This document shows positions 41,692-53,241 of a stretch of DNA of 64,000 bases, in pieces (within the stretch, counting starts at the first letter, position 1; every line of letters begins with the position of its first letter). Under the pieces are notes generated by a model. That model made no database searches and was not told where the DNA came from. It worked only from the letters and a program-made list of their open reading frames with translations. The stretch lies in NCBI RefSeq assembly GCF_022809125.1, contig NZ_JALGBI010000003.1, forward strand, positions 496,001-560,000, given 5' to 3'. This DNA comes from Variovorax terrae. GTDB taxonomy: Bacteria > Pseudomonadota > Gammaproteobacteria > Burkholderiales > Burkholderiaceae_C. The translations under genes and the position numbers were made by a program.

Positions 41692-42591
41692 ATGCAACTC
41701 AAGTGGCTGGAAGATTTTCTTGCGCTGGCGCAGACGCGCAGCTTCACGCGCGCGGCCGAGCTGCGCCACGTCACCCACCCGGCCTTCGGCCGCCGCATCC
41801 GGGCGCTGGAAGCCTGGGCCGGCACACCGCTGGTGGCCGAGCGCGGCGGCGGCCCCGTGGCTCTCACGCCGGCCGGCGAGAACTTTCTGGAGAACGCCGC
41901 CCAGCTCGTGCAGGGCCTGGGCAGCTCGCGCGAGGCGCTGCGCAACGCGGCCGGGCGGCAGGCCCGCAGCGTGTCGCTGGCCACCGGCCGCACCCTGGCG
42001 CGCACCCTGGTGGCCGACTGGCTGGTGCGCCTGCGCCCGGTGCTGGGCGGCGCCGAGATGCAGGTGCTCACGCGCAGCCTGCAGGAGACGGCGCACATGC
42101 TGGAGCGCGGCGAGGTCGATTTCTCGCTGCTGTACCACCACCCGGTGCTGGCCTTCGGCCTGAACGCGCGGCAGTTCACCCACCTCACGCTGGCCTCCGA
42201 CCGGCTGGTGCCGGTGTCGCGCACCGACGCCCGGGGCCGGGCGCAGCACGCGTTCGGCGGCCGCGCGCCGACACCGTACCTGGCCTACGCGCCCACGCTG
42301 GCGCTGGGCCGGCTGGTGGACGACCACCTGGCCAACAACCCGCTGGCCCCGGCGCTGGCGCGGCGCGTGGAGTGCGACTCGCCCGACGCCCACCACGAGT
42401 ACGCGCTCAAGGGCCTGGGCGTGGCCTGGCTGCCCTGGTCCATGGTGCACGCCGACTGCCGGGCCGGCCGGCTCGCGGTGCTGGGCGATGCGCGCCTGGA
42501 GGTGCGCTTCGACGTGCGCCTGTACCGCCCCAAGCGCCGCCTCGGCCCGCTGGCCGAATCGGTCTGGCAGGCCTTCGTGGCGCGCGGATGA
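41692..42591 (+). CDS. LysR-family transcriptional regulator 1
   Basis: 299 residues: N-terminal winged helix (MQLKWLEDFLALAQTRSFTRAAELRHVTHPAFGRRIRALEAWAG) and a C-terminal substrate-binding domain. The HTH has HPAFGRRI where many members have QPA[VL]SRQI, as in a known LysR subgroup. It precedes a Bug receptor and a metal-dependent deacylase on the same strand and likely controls uptake and use of a carboxylated or acylated compound (inference from context). The 149-bp gap to the Bug gene is long enough for a separate promoter. Confidence 0.92.
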   Translation: MQLKWLEDFLALAQTRSFTRAAELRHVTHPAFGRRIRALEAWAGTPLVAERGGGPVALTPAGENFLENAAQLVQGLGSSREALRNAAGRQARSVSLATGRTLARTLVADWLVRLRPVLGGAEMQVLTRSLQETAHMLERGEVDFSLLYHHPVLAFGLNARQFTHLTLASDRLVPVSRTDARGRAQHAFGGRAPTPYLAYAPTLALGRLVDDHLANNPLAPALARRVECDSPDAHHEYALKGLGVAWLPWSMVHADCRAGRLAVLGDARLEVRFDVRLYRPKRRLGPLAESVWQAFVARG

Positions 42592-42740
42592 CGGCCTGCC
42601 GCTGAGTGCCGTTCTGGCTCGGAATGGTGCTGATCTGGCACACGCCAAGGCGCCAGGGCTCGGACAATCCGGTTCCGGCCCTCTTGCCGTGCCGTCCATC
42701 GACGGCGCTTTCCTTCAGAGAACACCACCGGAGCCTTGCC

Positions 42741-43730
42741 ATGACATGTTTCCCTTCTCTCGTTGCACGCCTCGCGCCCGTGCTGTGCGGGCTGCTGGCG
42801 CTGGCCGGCGCCGCGCCGGCCGCTGCCGCCGACGCAGCCTACCCCGCCAAGCCCATCACCCTGATCGTGGGCTACCCGCCCGGCGGCAGCACCGACCTGA
42901 TGGGCCGCCTGGTCGGCGCCGAGCTGGCCAACCGGCTGGGCCAGCCCGTGGTCATCGAGAACCTGGGCGGCGCCGGCGGCACCATCGGCGCGCAGAAGGT
43001 GGCCAACGCGGCGCCTGATGGCTACACCCTGCTGGTGGGCGCCAACAACGAGCTTGCGATCGCGCGGCTGGTCACCAGGTCCGTCAAGTACGACCTCAGG
43101 CAGTTCACCCCGATCGGCCTGATCGGCTCGCAGCCCATGGTGCTGGTGGCTTCGACCAGCACCGGCGTGAAGAACACCGCCGAGTTCAGCCAGCTCGTGG
43201 CGAAGAACCCCGGCAGGTTCAGCTACGGCAGCTCCGGCGTGGGCACGGCGCTGCACCTGGCCGGCGAGATGGTCAAGGAGCAGGGCAGGCTGTTCATGAC
43301 GCACATCCCCTACCGCGGCGTGGCCCCGCTGACCAGCGACCTGGTGGGCAACAACATCGAGTTCGGCGTGTTCGTGCTCTCCAGCGGCCTGCCGCAGATC
43401 CGCGCCGGCAAGCTGGTGGCCCTGGGCACGACCGAGGCCAAACGCTCGCCCGCCACGCCCGACATCCCGGCGCTGGCCGAGTCGCCGCAGTTCAAGAATG
43501 TGGACATCAGCTCCTGGTTCGCCCTCATGGGTCCGGCCGGCCTGCCGCAGCCCGTGGTGGCGCGGCTCAAGAAGGCGCTGACGGAGACGCTGCAGTCGCC
43601 CGATTTCCGCCAGAAGATGCTGGCCGCCGGCTCTGGCGTGGCCGACCCGAACCTCAACATCGACAAGTTCCTCGGTGACGAGGTGGCCAAGTACCGCAAG
43701 ATCGTGCAGTTCGCCAAGATCGAGGAGTGA
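42741..43730 (+). CDS. Bug-family (TctC) periplasmic binding receptor 1
   Basis: 329 residues from ATG 42741 (GGAG upstream). Signal peptide 1-30, ending PAAAADA. Bug hallmarks: YPAKPITLIVGYPPGGSTDLMGR, QPVVIENLGGAGGTIG, NAAPDGYTLLVGANNE, and GKLVALGTTEAKRSPATPDIPALAES. The family binds small carboxylates or amides and delivers them to membrane transporters or sensors. No Tct transporter is adjacent. The deacylase gene starts 6 bp after its stop, so the ligand may be that enzyme's substrate. Confidence 0.93.
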   Translation: MTCFPSLVARLAPVLCGLLALAGAAPAAAADAAYPAKPITLIVGYPPGGSTDLMGRLVGAELANRLGQPVVIENLGGAGGTIGAQKVANAAPDGYTLLVGANNELAIARLVTRSVKYDLRQFTPIGLIGSQPMVLVASTSTGVKNTAEFSQLVAKNPGRFSYGSSGVGTALHLAGEMVKEQGRLFMTHIPYRGVAPLTSDLVGNNIEFGVFVLSSGLPQIRAGKLVALGTTEAKRSPATPDIPALAESPQFKNVDISSWFALMGPAGLPQPVVARLKKALTETLQSPDFRQKMLAAGSGVADPNLNIDKFLGDEVAKYRKIVQFAKIEE

Positions 43731-43736
43731 GGGGCG

Positions 43737-44729
43737 ATGCCGGACCGTTCTCTTTCTTCTTCCCTACCGTTTGAGCTGCCCCGGCCCGAGCTGGGCGCCT
43801 GGCGCGCCGGCAACACCGGCGTCGAGGGCGTGTGGCATTTCGACGCCGCCACACCCGGGCGCCACGTGATGCTGAGCGCCCTGGTGCACGGCAATGAGCT
43901 GTGCGGCGCCTGGGCGCTGCTGGGGCTGCTGGCCGCCGGCGTGCGGCCGCAGCGCGGCCGGCTCACGCTGGCCTTCTGCAACCTCGAGGCCTTCGACCGC
44001 TTCGACGCAGCCGACCACGACGCCTCGCGCTTCGTGGACCAGGACTTCAACCGCCAGTGGAGCGACGCGCGCATCGACGCCGGCGACACGCGCGAGCGCC
44101 GCCGCGCCGCCGCGCTGCGCCCCTTCGTGCGCGAGGCCGACTGGCTGCTCGACCTGCACTCCATGCACGAGCCCTCGGCGCCGCTGCTGCTCACCGGCCT
44201 GCAGCCGCGCAACCTGGCGCTGGCGCGCGCGCTGCGCAGTCCCGGGCATGTGGTGATCGACGCCGGCCACCAGGACGGCGTGCGCATGCGCGACTACGGC
44301 CGCTTCGGCGCCGGCCTGGGCGCGGCGGACGACGACGGCACGCGCTCGCTGCTGCTCGAATGCGGCTTCCACGGCGCCCTGTCCAGCCGCAGCGTGGCGC
44401 AGGACGCCTGCCTGCGCTTTTTGCGGGAGGCCGGCACGCTCGACGCCGAGGCCGCGCAGCGACTGCTGCCGGATTGGCGCCAGCCCGACGCGCCGCGCCA
44501 GTGGGCACTGGAGGTCACGGGCCCGGTGGTGGCCCGCAGCAGCGACTTCCGCTTCGTGCAGCCCTACACCGGCCTGGAGCTGATCGAGCGCGCCGGCACC
44601 GTGATCGGCTGGAACGACGGCGAGCCGGTCACCACGCCCTACGACGACTGCGTGCTCGTGATGCCCTCCACGCGCCAGGCCCGCGCCGGCGTGACGGTGG
44701 TGCGCTTCGCGCGCCGGCGCGCGCTGTAG
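43737..44729 (+). CDS. AstE/AspA-like zinc deacylase
   Basis: 330 residues, M14-like succinylglutamate desuccinylase/aspartoacylase fold. Zn ligand motifs H-G-N-E (VHGNELCGAW) and DLHSMHE; VDQDFNRQW matches the DxNR substrate-arginine motif; LLLECGFHG includes the catalytic Glu. The C-terminal ~100 residues form the beta domain of the family. It probably hydrolyses an N-acyl amino acid. It sits in the LysR-Bug-deacylase cluster and converges with EamA 3. The substrate is not deducible. Confidence 0.85.
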   Translation: MPDRSLSSSLPFELPRPELGAWRAGNTGVEGVWHFDAATPGRHVMLSALVHGNELCGAWALLGLLAAGVRPQRGRLTLAFCNLEAFDRFDAADHDASRFVDQDFNRQWSDARIDAGDTRERRRAAALRPFVREADWLLDLHSMHEPSAPLLLTGLQPRNLALARALRSPGHVVIDAGHQDGVRMRDYGRFGAGLGAADDDGTRSLLLECGFHGALSSRSVAQDACLRFLREAGTLDAEAAQRLLPDWRQPDAPRQWALEVTGPVVARSSDFRFVQPYTGLELIERAGTVIGWNDGEPVTTPYDDCVLVMPSTRQARAGVTVVRFARRRAL

Positions 44730-44735
44730 CGCGCC

Positions 44736-45647
44736 CTAGCGGCGCGCGCGCAGCCGCTCGCCGAACATCACGCTGCCCAGCGCCAGCACCACCAGCGCGA
44801 TGCCGGCCCACTGCCAGCCCGTGATGGCCTCGCCCAGGGCCAGCATGCCGGTGGCCAGCCCCACCACCGGCACGCCCAGGCTGAACGGGGCGACGCGGTT
44901 GGCCGGGTGGCGCTTGAGCAGGCCGGTCCACAGCGCGTAGGCCAGGATGGTGGCGATCCAGCCCAGGTAGGCCACGGCCAGCCAGCCGCTGGCGGGCGCC
45001 TGCAGCCAGTGCCAGCGCACGGCCGGGTCGTCGAAGGCCAGCGAGAACACGGTGAACGGCAGGATCGGCACCAGGCTGCTCCAGACCACGAAGCCCAGCG
45101 CGTCGAAGCTGCGGCTGGACTGCTGGGCCTTGCGCGCCACGATGTTCGAGGCGGCCCACATGGCGGCGGCGCACAGGTTGAGCACGAAGCCCCAGGCGGT
45201 GGTGGCGCTGGACGCGGCGCCGGGCACCGCATAGTTCAGGGCGAAGCAGGCCAGGCCCAGCGCCGCCAGCCCCAGGCCGATCTGCAGCGGCCGGCTGGCG
45301 CGCTCGCGCAGCAGCACGAAGCCGAACAGCGCGGTGAAGAACACCTGCGTCTGCATCAGCACCGAGGCCAGCGCCGCCGTCATGCCGACCTGCAGCGCGG
45401 AGAACAGGAAGCCGAACTGCCCCACGCCCTGGGCCAGGCCGTACAGCACCACCCATTTCCAGTGCAGGCGCGGCGGGCGGACCAGCAGCGCCAGCGGCAG
45501 CACGGCGAACACATAGCGCACCGCGCCGAGCTGGAACGGCGTGAAGTCGCGCAGCGCGAACTTCATGGCCACGAAATTCAGGCCCCAGATCACGACCACG
45601 GCCAGCGCGGCCGCGAGATCCCGGCCGCTCAGGCGCTGCGGGTCCAT
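44736..45647 (-). CDS. EamA/DMT-family exporter 3
   Basis: 303 residues from ATG 45647; the TTG at 45656 is less likely. Two EamA halves with ten membrane segments: LAVVVIWGLNFVAMKFALRDFTPFQLGAVRY and GFVLNLCAAAMWAASNIVARK ... RVAPFSLGVPVVGLATGMLALGEAITGWQWAG. This resembles the EamA (O-acetylserine/cysteine exporter) group in NFVAMKFAL and RVAPFSLLVP-like motifs. Converges with the deacylase gene (6 bp apart) and is 11 bp downstream of the thioesterase gene. Confidence 0.88.
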   Translation of the reverse strand: MDPQRLSGRDLAAALAVVVIWGLNFVAMKFALRDFTPFQLGAVRYVFAVLPLALLVRPPRLHWKWVVLYGLAQGVGQFGFLFSALQVGMTAALASVLMQTQVFFTALFGFVLLRERASRPLQIGLGLAALGLACFALNYAVPGAASSATTAWGFVLNLCAAAMWAASNIVARKAQQSSRSFDALGFVVWSSLVPILPFTVFSLAFDDPAVRWHWLQAPASGWLAVAYLGWIATILAYALWTGLLKRHPANRVAPFSLGVPVVGLATGMLALGEAITGWQWAGIALVVLALGSVMFGERLRARR

Positions 45648-45657
45648 GCCAGCCAAC

Positions 45658-46098
45658 CTACTCGGCTGCGCGCGAGGCGGCGAGCTGGGACTTGGCGCGC
45701 GCGGCCAGCGCCACTTCGCCCGGGGTGGCGGGGGTCCAGGCGTCCACCGGCATCGGGCGGCCGTGCGAGTCGACCGAGACGAACACGATCAGGCATTCGG
45801 TGGTCTTCTCCAGCACCCCGCCCTTCATGTCGCCGCTGCGCACCTCCACCGCGATGTTCATGCTGGTGCTGCCGGTGTAGGCCAGGCGCGCCTCCTCTTC
45901 CACCAGGTCGCCGATCATGATGGGCCGGTGAAAGCGGATGCCGCCCACGTAGACGGTGACGCAGTAGCGCTTGGCCCAGCTCGTGGCGCAGGCGTAGCCG
46001 GCTTCGTCGATCCACTTCATGACGGTGCCGCCGTGGACTTTGCCGCCGAAATTGACGGCGCTGGGTTCGGCGAGAAAACGCAGGGTGATGCTGGACAT
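45658..46098 (-). CDS. hotdog-fold acyl-CoA thioesterase (YciA/BFIT-like)
   Basis: 146 residues. Hotdog motif: VNFGGKVHGGTVMKWIDEAGYACATSWAK, with the catalytic Asp of WIDEAG; later MNIAVEVRSGDMKGGVLEKTTECLIVFVSVD. Members hydrolyse acyl-CoA in the cytoplasm. Just upstream (46174-46238) lies a dispersed repeat. It probably shares a transcript with EamA 3. Confidence 0.9.
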   Translation of the reverse strand: MSSITLRFLAEPSAVNFGGKVHGGTVMKWIDEAGYACATSWAKRYCVTVYVGGIRFHRPIMIGDLVEEEARLAYTGSTSMNIAVEVRSGDMKGGVLEKTTECLIVFVSVDSHGRPMPVDAWTPATPGEVALAARAKSQLAASRAAE

Positions 46099-46173
46099 GG
46101 GCAGGCGCGGTGAATCAGAACGAAGGCCCGATTATGGGCGGGGCTCGGCGCCGCCCGGCATCGGTTCTCGGTG

Positions 46174-46238
46174 ACTTCAAAATTGATAGCATGAAATGAC
46201 CGTCCGACAAGGACATCAGCCTGTTTTTGATGATTTTT
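46174..46238 (+). repeat. dispersed GCT-N11-AGC repeat, copy 11 (degenerate, between thioesterase and GntR)
   Basis: Stem end TTGATAGC (46183-46190), with ACT replacing the first GCT, then ATGAAATGACCG, GACAAGGACATCAGCC and TTTTTGATGATTTT. The tail is well preserved. It occupies most of the 46099-46273 gap. Confidence 0.6.
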
Positions 46239-46273
46239 TGGCCGCAGAACACCCGGTGGCGCCGATTGCGGCC

Positions 46274-47011
46274 TCAGGCCTCGCCCTGCAGCGTGACGTG
46301 GGTCTCGAAGCGGTCGGACGGCCCCAGCAGCCGCTGGTATTCCACCGGTCGGCCCTGGGCGTCGTAGCCGATGCGCTGCACGTCCACCAGGGCCGAGCCG
46401 ACCGCGACCTGCAGCAGCTTCGCCACCGTCGGCGCGGCCAGGCTGGCGCGGGTGATCAGGTCGATCCTGGCGTAGTGGTGGCCCTGGCTGGCCAGCAGCT
46501 CCGACAGCGCCTGGCGGTTGAAATCCGCCCGCTTGAAGTGGCGGCCAATGTCCTCGGGCAGGAACACCGTGGTGTGCACCTGGGGCTGCCCCTGCATCAT
46601 GCGCACGCGCACCACGCGCAGGACTGGCGCGCCGTCCTCGAGCTGCAGGCTCTGGCCGACATCGGGCGAGGCGGGCACGAAGCCGAACTCCTGCACCACC
46701 GACTGGCTCAGGGTGCGGCGCCGGGCCACCTGCTCCAGGTAGGCCGCGATCGGCGTTGGCATGGCAATCGCCGAGGCCTTGGGCGACACGAAGGTTCCGC
46801 TGCCGGCCTTGCGCAGGATCAGGCCCTGCTGCTCCAGCGATTTCAGGGCCCGGCGCACCGTGACGCGCGAGACGCTGTGCAGCTCGCACAGCTTTTCTTC
46901 GGTGGGGAGCCGGTCGCCCGGACGGTAGCCGCCCGCCGCGATGCTGTCCTTGATGAGGGTGGAGATCTGGTGGTGCAGCGACGTGCCCGGCAAGCGACTG
47001 ACAGCATTCAT
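46274..47011 (-). CDS. GntR/HutC-family transcriptional regulator
   Basis: 245 residues: N-terminal GntR winged helix (LIKDSIAAGGYRPGDRLPTEEKLCELHSVSRVTVRRALKSLEQQGLI) and a UTRA ligand-binding domain (TLSQSVVQEFGFVPAS ... PVEYQRLLGPSDRFETHVTL). HutC-type regulators usually repress catabolic genes until an effector binds. Divergent from the Bug 2 / LeuCD-like cluster across a 64-bp region with a perfect AT-rich dyad, its likely operator. Confidence 0.93.
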   Translation of the reverse strand: MNAVSRLPGTSLHHQISTLIKDSIAAGGYRPGDRLPTEEKLCELHSVSRVTVRRALKSLEQQGLILRKAGSGTFVSPKASAIAMPTPIAAYLEQVARRRTLSQSVVQEFGFVPASPDVGQSLQLEDGAPVLRVVRVRMMQGQPQVHTTVFLPEDIGRHFKRADFNRQALSELLASQGHHYARIDLITRASLAAPTVAKLLQVAVGSALVDVQRIGYDAQGRPVEYQRLLGPSDRFETHVTLQGEA

Positions 47012-47037
47012 CGGTGAATTCTAGGGGTCGGTCTAAA

Positions 47038-47055
47038 TGTATTAATATCAATACA
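47038..47055. promoter_or_regulatory. candidate GntR operator between gntR and Bug 2
   Basis: TGTATT (47038-47043), 6 bp, AATACA (47050-47055), a perfect dyad in an AT-rich stretch centred between the divergent starts. AT-rich short dyads are usual for HutC-subfamily regulators. Confidence 0.55.
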
Positions 47056-47075
47056 AATATTCGAAGGAGATCCCC

Positions 47076-48108
47076 ATGGCATTTGCCTCCCCCGTGTCGG
47101 CCGGGCCGACTCTTGCCCGGCCTGCGGGCCCGCGCCGCCGCACCGTGCTGGCCGCTTTCGGCGCGAGCGCCTTCTCTGGCCTGGCATCGGCGCAGGGCGG
47201 CGCTCCGGCCTTCAGGCCGAACCGGCCGGTCAGGCTGATTTCGCCGCTGCTGGCCGGGGGCGCGACGGATGCCATCGTGCGTCCGATCGCCTTGCGGCTG
47301 GCCGAGCTGTGGGGCCAGTCGGTGGTGGTGGAAAACCGCCCGGGCGGCGGCACCATCATCGGCACCCAGGCGGTGGTGCAGGCGCCGCCCGACGGCCACA
47401 CCTTCGGCGTGGTCATCAGCGCACTGACCATCAACCCCAGCCTGCGCAGCGACCTGCCCTACGACACCTTCAAGGACATCACCCCGCTGAGCCAGATCGG
47501 CAACATCACCGGCGCGCTCGTGGCGCACCCCTCGTTCGAGGGCAACTCGGTGGAGGAGCTGATCGCGCTCGCCAGGGCGGCGCCCGGGAAGATCTCCTAT
47601 GCCTCGCTGGGCGTGGGCACGGCCGCCCACGTGACGGCGGAGCTGCTGAAGGTGCGCAAGGGCATCGACATGGTCCACATCCCCTATGCGGGCAGCAGCG
47701 CGGCCTACCGCGAACTGCTGCCCGGGCGCGTGCCCATCGGCTTCGTGGTGCTCGAGTCGGCCCTGCCGCACGTCAAGGCGGGCAAGCTCAATCAAGGTGC
47801 TGGCGCTGACCGACATCCGCCGCAACAAGGTCTATCCGCAGTACCCCACGCTCGAGGAAGCCGTGCCCGGGCTGGGCTATGACAGCCCGTTCGGCTTCAT
47901 CGGCCCGCGCGGCCTGAGCGACGACCTTGCGCAGGCCCTGAGCGCGGACATCGTGCGCGTGCTCGGCCTGCCCGACGTGCGCGAGCACCTGGTGCGCCAG
48001 GCCATGGACGTCATCGCCTCGACGCCGCGCGAGTTCGCCGCCGTGATACGCCGCGACGTGGCGCACTGGAGGCAGGCGGTCAAGGAATCGGGTGCCAATG
48101 TCAGCTGA
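47076..48108 (+). pseudogene. Bug-family receptor 2, frameshifted by a 4-bp duplication
   Basis: It starts at ATG 47076 (GAAGGAGA upstream) with a Tat-like basic N-terminus (GPRRRTVLAAFGASAF) and Bug motifs (PVRLISPLLAGGATDAIVR, VVVENRPGGGTIIG, QAPPDGHTFG). The frame is intact to HVKAGKL; then TCAATCAA (47788-47795) duplicates TCAA and shifts the frame, giving a premature end at 47882. The conserved C-terminal third (KVLALTDIRRNKVYPQYPTLEEA ... HWRQAVKESGANVS) continues in another frame to 48108. Removing one TCAA restores a full protein of about 340 residues. Either a recent mutation or a sequencing error. The LeuC-like gene starts within its end. Confidence 0.8.
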
Positions 48109-49513
48109 GCCCACCCTGTTCGACAAGGTCTGGCGCCGCCACGTGGTGGCCGACCTGGGCGAAGGCTTTGCCCTGCTGCATGTGGACCGCCATGTGCTCC
48201 AGGACTTCAACGGCAGCGCCTTCACCCGGCTGGCGGCGCGCGGCCTGCCGGTGCGCAATCCCGAACTGACGTTCGCCACGCCCGACCATTCGGTGTCCAC
48301 CGACCCGCGCGACGCCGATCCGGCGCAGCGGGCCAACCCGCACGCGGTGGCGCTGCGCAACGACACGCGCAGGTTCGGCGTCAAGCTGTTCGACGTGGGC
48401 CAGCTCGGCCACGGCATCGTGCATGTGATCGCGCCCGAGCTCGGCCTGGCGCTGCCCGGCCTGACCGTGGCCATCGGCGACAGCCACACCTGCACCCACG
48501 GCGCCCTGGGCACCCTGGCCTGGGGCGTGGGCCAGGGCGAGCTGCTGCACATCCTGGCCACCCAGACCTGCGTGCAGCGCAAGCCGCGGACGATGCGCGT
48601 CACGCTGGACGGGCCTGTGCCGCCAGGCGTGGGCGGCAAGGACCTGATCCTGCACCTGATCCGCACCCTCGGCGCCGACGCCGGCAACGACTACGCCGTC
48701 GAATACGCCGGCAGCGCCGTGCAGGCCCTGCCGATGGAGGCGCGCTTCACCCTGTGCAACATGTCGGTGGAATGGGGCGCGCGCTACGGCATGGTCGCCC
48801 CCGACGACACCACCTTCGCCTGGCTCGCCGGCCGGCCCTATGCGCCGCAGGGCGCGCTATGGGACGCCGCCGTGGCCGACTGGCGCGGCCTGGCGTCGGA
48901 GCCCGGGGCCCGGTTCGACCGCGAGGTCACGCTGGACGTGCGCCGGCTGGCGCCCCAGGTCACCTGGGGCAACAGCCTCGACATGGGCCTGTCGATCGGC
49001 GAGTGCGTGCCCGATCCGCAGCACGAGCCCGATGCGGCGCGGCGCGCCAGCCTCGAGGCATCGCTGCGCTACATGGGACTGGCGCCCGGGCAGCGCATGG
49101 CGGGGCTGCCGGTCGACCGCGTCTTCATCGGCTCGTGCACCAACAGCCGCCTGTCCGATCTGCGGGCCGCCGCCGCCGTGGTGCGCGGGCGCCGCGTGGC
49201 GCCCGGCGTGCAGGCCTGGGTGGTGCCGGGCTCCGAGCAGGTGCGCCGCGAGGCACAGGCCGAGGGGCTGGACCAGGTGTTCATCGCGGCGGGCTTCGAC
49301 TGGCGCACGCCGGGCTGCTCGATGTGCCTGGGCGCCAATGGCGACACCCTCGGCCGCGGCGAGCGGGCGCTGTCCACGGCCAACCGCAACTTCGCGGGGC
49401 GCCAGGGGCCGGGCAGCCGCACCCACATCACCGGGCCGGTGCTGGCCGCCGCGTCGGCCTGCACCGGCGTCATCACCGATCCGCGCGACGGATTCCTGGA
49501 GGAGGCGGCATGA
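48098..49513 (+). CDS. LeuC-like (aconitase superfamily) dehydratase large subunit
   Basis: 471 residues from ATG 48098, overlapping the Bug 2 end by 11 bp. Homologous to 3-isopropylmalate dehydratase large subunits: 4Fe-4S ligands in GSCTNSR and PGCSMCLGAN, GDSHTCTHGALG, MSVEWGARYGMVAPDDTTF. The N-terminal VDRHVLQDFNGSAF differs from the usual ID-R-H-L-xHEVTS-PQAF of true LeuC, suggesting another hydroxy-acid substrate. The context (GntR, Bug receptor, no leuA or leuB) points to catabolism rather than leucine synthesis. Confidence 0.85.
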   Translation: MSAEPTLFDKVWRRHVVADLGEGFALLHVDRHVLQDFNGSAFTRLAARGLPVRNPELTFATPDHSVSTDPRDADPAQRANPHAVALRNDTRRFGVKLFDVGQLGHGIVHVIAPELGLALPGLTVAIGDSHTCTHGALGTLAWGVGQGELLHILATQTCVQRKPRTMRVTLDGPVPPGVGGKDLILHLIRTLGADAGNDYAVEYAGSAVQALPMEARFTLCNMSVEWGARYGMVAPDDTTFAWLAGRPYAPQGALWDAAVADWRGLASEPGARFDREVTLDVRRLAPQVTWGNSLDMGLSIGECVPDPQHEPDAARRASLEASLRYMGLAPGQRMAGLPVDRVFIGSCTNSRLSDLRAAAAVVRGRRVAPGVQAWVVPGSEQVRREAQAEGLDQVFIAAGFDWRTPGCSMCLGANGDTLGRGERALSTANRNFAGRQGPGSRTHITGPVLAAASACTGVITDPRDGFLEEAA

Positions 49514-50148
49514 CGGCGCTGGTCACCCTGAGCGGCGCTGCCGCCCCCCTGTTTCAACCCGACATCAACACCGACACCATCGCACCGCTGGTGCGCTCGG
49601 CCGGCGGCGCGCAGCCGGTCGGCCTGCGCAGCCAGGCGGAACTGGCGCAGCGCCTGTTCGGGCCGTGGCGCTACCAGGCGGACGGCCGGGAGAATCCGGA
49701 CTTCGTGCTGAACCAGGCACCCTACCGCCAGGCGCGCTTTCTGATCGGCGGGCCCAACTTCGCATGCGGCAGCTCGCGCGAAACAGCGGCCACCATGCTC
49801 CAGGCGTTCGGGATCCGCTGCGTGATCGCGCCCAGCTTCGGCCAGATCTTCCGCGACAACTGCTTTCGCAACCACATGCTGCCCTTGATGCTGGAGGCTG
49901 CCACGGTGCAGCGGCTGGCTCAGGCGGCGCGCGGCGGCGCCGCGTTTCACCTCGATCTGGAGGCCATGACGCTGACGCCGCCCGATGGCGAGCCGATTTC
50001 CTTCACCCTGCCCGACTTCCGCCGCGAGATGCTGCTGGCCGGGGCCGACGAGGTGGAGGTGACGCTCCGGCGCGAGCCGGCCATCGCCGCCTACCAGCAG
50101 CGCGTGCGCCGGGAGCGGCCCTGGGAGTGGCTGGCCGAGCCCGTGTGA
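49510..50148 (+). CDS. LeuD-like dehydratase small subunit
   Basis: 212 residues from ATG 49510, overlapping the large-subunit gene by 4 bp. Swivel domain of the aconitase superfamily: DINTDTIAPL, GPNFACGSSRETAATMLQAFGIRCVIAPSFGQIFRDNCFRNHMLPL, all typical of LeuD. Forms the heterodimer with the preceding product. Part of the GntR-regulated cluster; ends 30 bp before the converging uvrA. Confidence 0.88.
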   Translation: MTALVTLSGAAAPLFQPDINTDTIAPLVRSAGGAQPVGLRSQAELAQRLFGPWRYQADGRENPDFVLNQAPYRQARFLIGGPNFACGSSRETAATMLQAFGIRCVIAPSFGQIFRDNCFRNHMLPLMLEAATVQRLAQAARGGAAFHLDLEAMTLTPPDGEPISFTLPDFRREMLLAGADEVEVTLRREPAIAAYQQRVRRERPWEWLAEPV

Positions 50149-50178
50149 GGTGCGCGGCGGCCCGCTGGATGGCGGTGC

Positions 50179-53034
<2,856 letters not shown>

Positions 53035-53241
53035 CGCTGCCGCCAGGTATTTGCCGTCGGTGCTGGAATTCACTGCTTGGAACTGTTCGGGCGAAGGCCC
53101 GGAAAAACCCACCATGATAGACCGGCACCGGCGCGCGCGCTACCGGCCCCGCACGGGAATGCCGGACAATAGCGGGTTTAGCGCCTTTTCAAGCGGTTTT
53201 TTGCCGGTTCTCCTGACAGTTTCCTGCACCGCTTTTGTGCC

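Noticed and set aside
40770..42224. Long minus-strand extension upstream of EamA 2
   Set aside because: Crosses the complete pyrF gene and part of LysR 1; the EamA protein begins cleanly at 40769.
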